Below, piece by piece: positions 36,882-44,800 of a stretch of DNA of 56,578 nucleotides. Numbering within the stretch: position 1 is the stretch's first letter; the number at the start of each line of letters is the position of its first letter. The DNA is taken from positions 1 through 56,578 of the forward strand of contig JAFAEQ010000035.1 of the NCBI GenBank assembly GCA_023423935.1, given 5' to 3'. This DNA is from Pseudomonadota bacterium (GTDB taxonomy: Bacteria > Pseudomonadota > Gammaproteobacteria > Steroidobacterales > Steroidobacteraceae). The notes under the pieces are model-generated. The model searched no databases and was not told the origin of the DNA. It worked only from the letters and a program-made list of their open reading frames with translations. The position numbers and the translations under genes were made by a program.

Positions 36882-37907
36882 ATGAATGCAATGACGATGG
36901 ATGCGGTGGTCTGTGCAGCGCCGGGCAAGCTCGAAGTTCAGCAGCGGCCGATTCCGCGCCGCGCTGACGATGAGGTGCTCATCCGGGTGCGTCGCGTGGG
37001 TGTGTGCGGAACCGATATGCACATCTTCCGCGGCACGCAGCCTTACCTCTCTTACCCGCGCATCATGGGGCACGAGCTGGCAGGGGAGGTCGTCGAAGCA
37101 CCAGCGGACTCGCGGTTGAAAGCGGGCGATCCCGTCTATGTTGTTCCCTATATGTCGTGCGGGCGATGCGCGGCGTGCGCGAAGGGCAAGACGAACTGCT
37201 GCATGAACATCCAGGTGCTCGGCGTACATCGCGATGGTGGCCTGGTGCAGTTCCTGTCGGTGCCTCAACGCTTCGTGTTCAGCGCTGCAGGAATCACTCT
37301 CGAACAGGCGGCGATGATCGAGTTTCTGGCGATCGGCGCGCATGCGGTCCGGCGGGCGGGATTGCAGCCGCAGCAGCGCGTGCTGGTGAGCGGCGCGGGG
37401 CCGATCGGCATCGCGTGCGCGCTGTTCGCAACGCTTGCGGGCACTCAAGTCACAGTACTCGACACGCGCGAGGATCGACTCGCGTTCTGTCGCGACCGCA
37501 TCGGAGTGCATCAGGCGCTGTCAGCCAAAGAGGTGGGCGAGGCTGAGCTTGCCGCGCTCACCGATGGCAACCTGTTCGATGTCGTGTTCGACGCGACCGG
37601 CAACTCCAGCGCCATGGAAGCAGGGTTCAAATACATCGCGCACGGTGGCACCTACGTCCTCGTGTCGGTGGTGAGCGCGAACATCACGTTCTCTGACCCC
37701 GACTTTCATCGTCGCGAAGCTACGTTGATGGGTAGCCGCAATGCGACGTCGCAGGATTTCGAGTTCGTGCTCGATGCGATTCGCGCGGGCCGTGTGCCGA
37801 CCGATGCGCTCAACACGCATGCGGCGACGCTTTCGGAAGTGCCCGCCGTCCTGCCGCAATGGATGAATCCGGAGGCGGGCGTCATCAAGGCCATCGTCAG
37901 CTGCTAG
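36882..37907 (+). CDS. Zinc-dependent medium-chain alcohol dehydrogenase
   Basis: A 341-residue MDR dehydrogenase. Catalytic zinc ligands: Cys42 in VCGTDMH, His64/Glu65 in GHE. Structural zinc: CGRCAACAKGKTNCC (Cys93, 96, 99, 107). The Rossmann motif is SGAGPIGIACAL. Similar enzymes oxidise sugar acids or polyols, so a later step of fucose or galactose-type oxidation is likely; the lactonase, dehydratase and aldolase of such a route are not in the window. GGGAGCGCACG is a good ribosome site. The 3' end overlaps the convergent ThuA-domain gene by 11 nt. Confidence 0.9.
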   Translation: MNAMTMDAVVCAAPGKLEVQQRPIPRRADDEVLIRVRRVGVCGTDMHIFRGTQPYLSYPRIMGHELAGEVVEAPADSRLKAGDPVYVVPYMSCGRCAACAKGKTNCCMNIQVLGVHRDGGLVQFLSVPQRFVFSAAGITLEQAAMIEFLAIGAHAVRRAGLQPQQRVLVSGAGPIGIACALFATLAGTQVTVLDTREDRLAFCRDRIGVHQALSAKEVGEAELAALTDGNLFDVVFDATGNSSAMEAGFKYIAHGGTYVLVSVVSANITFSDPDFHRREATLMGSRNATSQDFEFVLDAIRAGRVPTDALNTHAATLSEVPAVLPQWMNPEAGVIKAIVSC

Positions 37908-39438
37908 GAACGTTGCCAGTACCGCTGCCGACAGGTTTGCCGAACACCTGAAATTCGTGCAGCGAGTAGCCGTAGCGGGTCGCGCGCTGCGTGCCCAGCA
38001 TTCGCACGAACCTGCCCTCGCGGGGCGCGATCTTTACTTCTTCCGGGCCCTCGCGGCCTCGTCGGCGTTCGACCGTGTGCCAGGTCTGGCCGTCCGCAGA
38101 GACCTGCAGCTCGTAGAGCGCCGCATAGGCGCCCTGCCAAATGAAACTCACGCGCTCGATGAGATACGGCTGACCCAGATCCAGGGCGATCCAGCTTGGA
38201 TCGACGTAGTTGCTCGACCAGCGTGTCTCCGGATCGCCGTCGATGACGAGCGCAGGGTCAGCGGTCAGATAGCGCGGCTCGTTCGAAGAGGTATGGACTT
38301 TGACCTCGTCGTAACGAGCGAGATTGCCGGTGCCGCGAGGCTCGACCGTGATGTTGAGCGTTTGTGAGTCGGTTCGACCGTTCGCGGTACGTGCCTGCAC
38401 GGTGAGTCGTGCGACACCATGCGCGTTCGGGGACAACGCCAGATCGATGCGACTGCGCTCATCGAGCGTCGCAGTCAGAAGATCCGGTCGATCGTTCACC
38501 AACGTGAACTGCACGTCTCGTCCGCTGCGTCCGTGGGTGACGGCATTCAGATCGAGGATGTCCTGGACCAGGCCGCGATCGTTCGCAAAGACGCGCGGCG
38601 GCAATCGCTCGATCAAGGGCGATCCTGTGAGCCAGCGCACGCAGTTGCGCAGCAAGGCCTGATAGCCCTCGTTCTGAACGGACGCTTGCGCATGTCCGAG
38701 CGTGAATGCGATGACGCTGCCGTTACGCCAGGGCCGCCACCACACGATCGGATGAGACTCCGCGCGAGCGATCACTTCGAGCTCGTCGGTGTTCGTTTGA
38801 ACCACGTACAGTTCGTCCTGCGTCTCGAATGGTGGGATGCCCGCGGCGATAGGATGGGCGGACGGCCGCATGCGATCGGTGCCGAAACCATCTTCGAACG
38901 TCTCGACCGTGAACGCTTTCAGGGGCGAGTGTCCGGCGAGGCGTCCTCCCATCATCCGGATGTAGCGTTCGGAATTCACGAAGCTCTCGAGGCCGGCATG
39001 CAGCGCGATGTAGCCGCCGCCTCGCTCGATGAACTCGAAGAAGGCCGCGAGCTGCGCATCGGTCGGTTCGAGCAGGAAGGAATTGTTGAGAACGGCATCG
39101 AACCCGTTGAGCCGCTCGTGCGACAGCATCGAGAGATCTTCGGTGACAGTCACCTCTGCGATGCCCTGCAGGGCTGCGACGATCTGCTCGTTGTAGAACT
39201 CGTGCGAAAGAATGTGCTTCGGATGCGCCGGGTCCGACGTGCCAAGTCCGGTTATAAGCAGGACACGCGGCAATGCGGGCTCTGCGAAGGCGCAAGGCAG
39301 GATCCCCAGCGCAAGGACGACCAGCGCGAACGTTCGCCGCCAACGGTTCAGCGCCGCAGCGCTGCGTGAAACCCATGGACTGCGCACGTTCGTTCGAGGG
39401 CTCAGTGTGAGTTCGTAAAGGTCCAGTCGTTTTGTCAT
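37897..39438 (-). CDS. Secreted ThuA-domain protein with C-terminal discoidin (F5/8C) module
   Basis: A 513-residue protein. A basic N-terminus is followed by a hydrophobic segment (about residues 34-50, FALVVLALGILPCAFA), a signal peptide or anchor. A ThuA-like domain (about 55-300) shows GGYIALHAG, GHSPLKAF, HPIAAGIPPFETQDELY and IAFTLGHAQ. A beta-rich linker domain (about 310-395) and a discoidin module (about 400-508: ALVIDGDPETRWSS, WIALDLGQ, FVRMLGT) follow; the last usually binds carbohydrate. ATG 39438 is chosen; the frame extends to 39897 but that part is not protein-like. It faces the fucose-like operon and might act on a glycan outside the inner membrane. Confidence 0.85.
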   Translation of the reverse strand: MTKRLDLYELTLSPRTNVRSPWVSRSAAALNRWRRTFALVVLALGILPCAFAEPALPRVLLITGLGTSDPAHPKHILSHEFYNEQIVAALQGIAEVTVTEDLSMLSHERLNGFDAVLNNSFLLEPTDAQLAAFFEFIERGGGYIALHAGLESFVNSERYIRMMGGRLAGHSPLKAFTVETFEDGFGTDRMRPSAHPIAAGIPPFETQDELYVVQTNTDELEVIARAESHPIVWWRPWRNGSVIAFTLGHAQASVQNEGYQALLRNCVRWLTGSPLIERLPPRVFANDRGLVQDILDLNAVTHGRSGRDVQFTLVNDRPDLLTATLDERSRIDLALSPNAHGVARLTVQARTANGRTDSQTLNITVEPRGTGNLARYDEVKVHTSSNEPRYLTADPALVIDGDPETRWSSNYVDPSWIALDLGQPYLIERVSFIWQGAYAALYELQVSADGQTWHTVERRRGREGPEEVKIAPREGRFVRMLGTQRATRYGYSLHEFQVFGKPVGSGTGNVPSS

Positions 39439-39515
39439 GGCGTTATCCTGAAGTGGCGCCAGCCTCTGCGAGAATTCTTGACTCCAGAACAGCTGCAGGG
39501 TTCCCGTGATGCAGT

Positions 39516-39971
39516 TCAAGGTCCTGTTCGAATGTGGCGCCAGAGTTGTCGCCAGCCGGAAGGAGCGAGGAGTGCGCGGCGGACTGACGTGGGATTGAAG
39601 AACGCGACTCGCTCGATCGCCATGCCGTCGCGAAAGAGGAAGCGGTCCACGTTGCGCCAGCGGACCGGCTTGCGGCCGATCGTGGCGGAGAACGTCATTT
39701 CGACGAAGAGCGCATCGTCGGAAGCGCTCCAGCGGTGGATGAAGGCGGTCAGATCGGGAAGTACCGCGAATGTCCGTTCGAAAGCGCGCTCGCACTCTTC
39801 CCAGCCGCACGTGGTGCGCAATCCCGGCGCCGACAGTCTGATCTGCGGGCTGAGCAGGCTCATGAACTCCGGGAAGCGGGCACGGCCCACGCTCCACAGT
39901 TCCGTGAATCGGTGGATCCAGATCGAGCGATCGCCCGTTTCACCTGTGCGAGTGTTCACAATGGTATCCAT
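39516..39971 (-). CDS. SnoaL-like / NTF2-fold protein
   Basis: A 151-residue cone-fold protein: WIHRFTELWSVGRARFPEFMSLLS (helical start), then IRLSAPGLRTTCGWEECERAF, FIHRWSASDDALFVEMTFSATI and WRNVDRFLFRDGMAIERVAFFNP, typical of SnoaL-like and ketosteroid-isomerase-like families. Such proteins bind small hydrophobic molecules or catalyse isomerisation; no function can be assigned. ATG 39971 (residue 23 of the open frame) begins the homologous part. Confidence 0.8.
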   Translation of the reverse strand: MDTIVNTRTGETGDRSIWIHRFTELWSVGRARFPEFMSLLSPQIRLSAPGLRTTCGWEECERAFERTFAVLPDLTAFIHRWSASDDALFVEMTFSATIGRKPVRWRNVDRFLFRDGMAIERVAFFNPTSVRRALLAPSGWRQLWRHIRTGP

Positions 39972-40345
39972 GACGAGTGCCGCGTTGTTTGGCGCGATCG
40001 ATGCGCCGCGCTCCCCGCATCGATGTACTCGATACAAACGCCTCGTTCAATGTACGGACCTGTCGTGTGTCGCAGATGCAGATCGGCAGACATGCAAAGC
40101 CCGGCACTCTGCGCCGCTCACAAGCATCGCTTCCCGCGTGACAAGACATCTTCCTGGAACTACTCAACGGTTCGCGAGAGGCGGGGCATTACGATCGGAA
40201 ACACTTGAGCCGGCGCGAGCGCACCACGCCGCGTCTATACTCCGCCCGCTGCGGTTAACGCCGCAGGCGTGGATCGCCGTCGAATTTCCACCGGTGGCGA
40301 ACTGGGGACGCGCTTTGATGAAAATTTCTCATAACGGAGGTTGCA
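39972..40345. other. Divergent intergenic region with a small hairpin
   Basis: A 374-nt gap between divergent genes. CTGCGGTTAACGCCGCAG (40249-40266) can fold into a 6-bp stem and TATACT (40236-40241) could be a -10 box, but no matching -35 is visible at 16-18 nt. AACGGAGG about 9 nt before ATG 40346 is a near-perfect ribosome site. No gene seen. Confidence 0.4.
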
Positions 40346-40735
40346 ATGAAGATCCGCTTTTTCGGCACTCTTGCTCTGCTCATGGCAACGGCGCTGCCGG
40401 CAGGTGCCGCCGATCTCGCCGGGCGCTGGACCGCTGAGTTCGAGTCGCCCATCGGCGTGCAGAAGTATGTCTACGAGTTCAAGAAGTCGGGGGAGGCGTT
40501 CACGGGTGAGGCGAACTTCGAACATTCGATGGGGCAGGGCACGGTGAAGCTGGAAGACATCAAGCAGGACGGCGACAAGGTCAGCTTCGTCGAGCCCCTC
40601 TCGTTCGATGGCAATGAGATCATCATCACCTATACCGGCACGCTGGCCGGCGATGAGCTCAAGCTCACGCGCGACGTGGGTGATTTTGGGAGCGAGCAAT
40701 TGACGGCGAAGCGCGCCGCTTCTGCCGCGAAATGA
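40346..40735 (+). CDS. Small secreted lipocalin-like beta protein
   Basis: A 129-residue protein with a signal peptide (MKIRFFGTLALLMATALPAGA) and a compact beta domain: LAGRWTAEFESPIGVQKYVYEF, VKLEDIKQDGDKVSFVE and YTGTLAGDELKLTRDVGDF. The same domain is common as a stand-alone secreted protein or as an add-on to secreted glycoside hydrolases; it is presumably a ligand-binding domain. The strong ribosome site and the clear terminator downstream indicate a well-expressed single gene. Confidence 0.83.
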   Translation: MKIRFFGTLALLMATALPAGAADLAGRWTAEFESPIGVQKYVYEFKKSGEAFTGEANFEHSMGQGTVKLEDIKQDGDKVSFVEPLSFDGNEIIITYTGTLAGDELKLTRDVGDFGSEQLTAKRAASAAK

Positions 40736-40742
40736 GTCATGA

Positions 40743-40776
40743 GCCCGGCAGTCGCTTCGCCTGCCGGGCCCATTTT
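40743..40776 (+). terminator. Intrinsic terminator of the lipocalin-like gene
   Basis: GCCCGGCAG (40743-40751), a 9-nt loop, CTGCCGGGC (40761-40769), then CCATTTTG. The stem is a perfect 9 bp and lies 8 nt after the stop codon. Confidence 0.85.
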
Positions 40777-41313
40777 GCAACCGCTCGATCACATCCCTCA
40801 TCGAAGCTGCGCACGAGCACCCTCACCCAGGCGTCCCACCTCGCAGCGACGCAGCAGACTTTCGGTTTGAAGTGAACCCTCACGTCTCACGCGCCCTGAG
40901 GACGACCATGTCCTGCCCAGCGCGACATTCGTAGCGCCCGGAATCGAAGCGATACCCATAAATTCAACAACGCAAGGGCGCCCATCCTAAAGTCCTCCTG
41001 GCGCATGCCGGTGACGGCGTATAGCGCAGGCATCCGAATCGTCGGGTGCGCATCCCGATAAGCACAAGCAAAGCCGACGCACGACGAACTCATCGTTGCG
41101 TGCTCATCGGCGCAGCGAGTCTGCGTGTCAGTCGATCACCGTCATGCGCTCAATCGAGCGATGAGCATCTTCTCAGGCGGTTGCCGAATCTACAGGGAAG
41201 GCCGGTTGTCGCGTTGGAAAAGCGGCGGCGATTCACAGTTCGACATCCGTGGCTCTGTCAACCTAGATCGCAATACGAACACGCCTCCTCAGGAACAACA
41301 CGAACTCATCTCG
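40777..41313. other. Gene-poor gap upstream of the 140-residue secreted protein
   Basis: About 540 nt between the terminator and ATG 41314. Open frames on both strands lack ribosome sites and family signals. I found no tRNA, no riboswitch core that folds convincingly and no repeat. It probably holds the promoter for the genes at 41314 and 41838. Confidence 0.4.
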
Positions 41314-41736
41314 ATGCAGACAATGACTACACGCCGATGCTCGGCGCGCGTTTTCGTAACCTCGCTTGCTCGCCACCGTTTGCTTCTCGCCGTCATTGCC
41401 GCCACGAGTGCGTGGGTTGCGCAATCGGCTGAACCGCAGATCATGAGTTTGAACATCCAGCCTCCGAAGGATTACTTCAGAGAGGAGTGCTTCGTGCTCG
41501 AGGTCGGCAACAAACTCAGCTTCAAACTCACCACGCCGCATCCGATCGACTTCAATCTGCACTATCACCAGAACGATGGGCAGACGACCTTTCCGGTCAA
41601 GCAGGTCGTGACGTCGCAACTCTCGAAGCAGTTCGTCGCACAGTCGGCCGGCGTGTACTGCTTCAACGCAACCAATCTCGAAGACCAGCAGGACGCCTAC
41701 GACGTCGTCCTGAACTACGCAATCGCTACCCAGTAA
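41314..41736 (+). CDS. Small secreted protein of unknown function
   Basis: A 140-residue protein. A basic N-terminus (TTRRCSARVF) and hydrophobic RLLLAVIAATSAWVAQSA form a signal peptide to about residue 40. The mature part is a small beta domain with two cysteines (ECFVLEVG and YCFNATN) that could form a disulfide; HYHQNDGQTTF in the middle may bind metal or ligand. No family recognised. ATG 41314 is chosen because the upstream open frame is not protein-like; Met4 at 41323 is possible. It lies 101 nt before the giant repeat protein and may be its co-transcribed partner. Confidence 0.72.
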   Translation: MQTMTTRRCSARVFVTSLARHRLLLAVIAATSAWVAQSAEPQIMSLNIQPPKDYFREECFVLEVGNKLSFKLTTPHPIDFNLHYHQNDGQTTFPVKQVVTSQLSKQFVAQSAGVYCFNATNLEDQQDAYDVVLNYAIATQ

Positions 41737-41837
41737 TCCCGCGCGTTCGCCGCGTGCTCTCGCATGCCCGAGCAGGGGCTGCGAGCGCGCTGCAGCCTGC
41801 CTGTCCTGAACTTCCGGATCACGATCAAAGGCTTCTC

Positions 41838-44800
41838 ATGTCCAGTTTCAAGTTGCGTCGCCTGACCGCGCCGTTGCTTCTATCGATATCTGCGATGGCG
41901 CTTCCCCAAGTCGTCAACGCATCTCATTTTCGCGGTGGCTCGATCACCTGGCAGGCGGTTGCCTTGGACGACGATGGGATCAAGAACGACGTACGTATTA
42001 CCGTGAAGACGGCGTGGCGCGCGGAGATGATCGATAACGCCACGGTCACAACACCTAGTGGGACGCCTCGCCTCACTCTGACGAAGGTGGGCGAAGAGCC
42101 GCGCGTCTGCGTCGGAGCCGGGACTACAGTGAGCGCCGGCAGCAACTGTGGCGGAGTCGCGGGGACGGAGTATGCGCTGACCACGACATACTTCGAGGCA
42201 AGGAACCTCGACCCCAACGTCACTTATACGGTTTCGTTTGCGAGCAGCGCGCGCATCAGCAATCTGCAGAACAACGCCAATGGTCCGTGGAACATCCAGA
42301 CGAAGATCTATCTGAAAGACGGGAATTTCGCGCCCAAGGTCGATCTGCCGATCATTCTCGAGGTGCCGATGCTGCAGAGCGGCGGTGCGAAGCTTGATAA
42401 CTGGACGTTCGACATCAGCTCGAGCGATCCCAACGCCGACAAGCTGCGTTATCGCCTGGCGAGTGGCACCGAGTTGGGTTGCGCTGCCAGCGGCGCATGC
42501 AGCTACACCAATCCTCCCGGTCTTTCGATCAATCCGAACACGGGTCTTCTGACCTGGACGAACTCGGGCAACCTCACGGCAGGTCACTTGTACAGCGCGG
42601 GTATCGTGGCTGAAGACGTCGATGCGGTAGGTGCGACCAAATCCAAGACGCACGTCGACTTCATTCTCACGCTCGTCAACAAGGCGGCGGTCAGCTTCAA
42701 CCCCGTCACCGACATCACTCCGGCGACCGGCACATTCCCAGAGACCCGCAATGTGCGCGTCAACAAGGGCGAGTCCTACTCGTTCGCCGTTACCGCCACC
42801 AATGTCGATACGACCAGTCTCGGCAATCTGAATAACACGTTGACCGAAGATCCGGCGAACACGTTCACCTTTACGCCGGGCGGGATCGGCAGCGGACTCG
42901 ATCCGGGCTCGTATCCGATCACGTTCCAGCTTTCCGATTCGAACAACGCCCGCAGCGATAGCTATCTGGTCATCAATTTCATCGTGACCGATCCGCTGGC
43001 GCCGCAGATTCTCAACATCGAGAACGACCGGACCGTGTACGACAACACCTCGACGACGCCGGGCGATGCGGCTCAGCAGCTGGTGGACGAGGGCCTGGAT
43101 GCCGTCGTACAGGACATCGACAGCACCGACCTCAACGGTGGCTTCCTGTTGTTCAATGTGACGTTCACCGACGGCGCCTACGAACGTCTGGGAATCCGGT
43201 CGCTCGGCGACGGCGCCGGTCAGATCCGATTCGACGGCAGCCGGGTGTACTACGCAGGCCAATCGATCGGCACGATCGATCCGGCGCAGGATGGCATCGG
43301 TCGCGCGCTGCGCGTCAACTTTACGAGCAGCAATGCCACGCTCGCAGCCGCGCAAGCGCTGGTCCGCAGTCTCACATATCAGGACACGTTCACGTTGCGA
43401 CCGCCCGGTGACCGTGGGCTCTCGCTGTTCATTCAGGATGGCCAGGGTCACAGCAACTCGTACGACTTCTTCGTGGATGTGGAGCCGCATCCCACGGCCC
43501 CGCCCGCCGGTGGCGGGCCGCTGGAGGCAGCGAATCGGATGTCGGTCACCGAAGGCACGACGGCTGCATTGAGCGATTCGAATATCAGCTTCGCCGATCC
43601 GGATCGCGATCCGATCACGTTCACCGTGATCAGTGTGGCGCATGGCCGGTTCGAGCTCGTGAGCAATCCGGGCGTGGCCATCACGACATTCACTCAGCAG
43701 GATGTGACGCTCGGCAGGATTGCATTCGCGCACGATGGCAGTGAGAACGCGCCGACCTACACGCTCAGGGCATCCGACGGTACGAACACGGCGCCCGACA
43801 GCGAAGGCGAGGTGACCTTCTTCGGTGTCGACGATCACGACCCCGTGATCTCGGGGACCCCTGCTACGACCGTCATGGAGCTCAGTGCTTACAGCTTTAC
43901 GCCGACCGCGAGCGACGATGACGTCGGCAACGGTGGCCAGTTGACGTTCAGCATCACGAACAAGCCGAGTTGGGCGAGTTTCGACACGGCCAACGGCCGG
44001 TTGAGCGGCACACCGCCGCGCGATGCGGCAGGCTCGTACAGCAACATCGTGATCAGCGTAAGCGACGACGGCGGACTCACGAAAGTGAACCTGCCTGCGT
44101 TCTCTATCACCGTGACGCCGATTCCTGACAGGGATGGCGATGGACTGCCGGATCACCTCGATCCGAACAATGACAACTTCGATACGGACGGCGACGGTAT
44201 TCCCGACGGTGCTGACGTCGATGTCGATGGCGACGGTGTTCCCGATAACGGCACCGACAGCGACGGCGACGGCATCAACGATGCGAGCGACGTCGATCAG
44301 GTCGGCGGCGGCGATGCCGATGGTGATGGAATCGCGGATTCCGCGGACACGATCGACAACCGTGCGGATGCGGATAACGACGGCCTGCCGGATGCACTGG
44401 ATCCGAACGACTCCAATCCGGATACGGATGGTGACGGCATTCCGGACGGTGCGGATGTGGACGTGAACGGTGACGGCATTCCGGACAACGGGACCGATCG
44501 CGATGGCGACGGTATCAACGATCTCGCGGATGCTGACTCGTATCCGCCAGGACGCGACATGGACGGCGATGGCGTGATCGACGAATACGATCTCGATATC
44601 GACGGCGATGGCATTCCCAACACGGCCGAAGGCAGCGGTGATCTGGATGGCGATGGCATTCCTGACAATCGCGACCTCGATACGGATGGCGATGGCATTC
44701 CGGACATTCTGGAAGGCACGGGCGATGCCGACGGCGATGGCATCCCGAACTATCGGGATACCGACAGCGACAATGACGGCGTTCCCGATGCGCTCGAGCT

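Noticed and set aside
39439..39897. N-terminal extension of the ThuA protein
   Set aside because: The upstream 153 codons overlap the SnoaL-like gene in another frame and contain no signal peptide. ATG 39438 is followed by a plausible exported N-terminus.
41040..41110. c-di-GMP-type riboswitch (suggested by GCACAAGCAAAGCC)
   Set aside because: The second conserved half and the tetraloop-receptor parts are not seen, and the stems do not pair convincingly.
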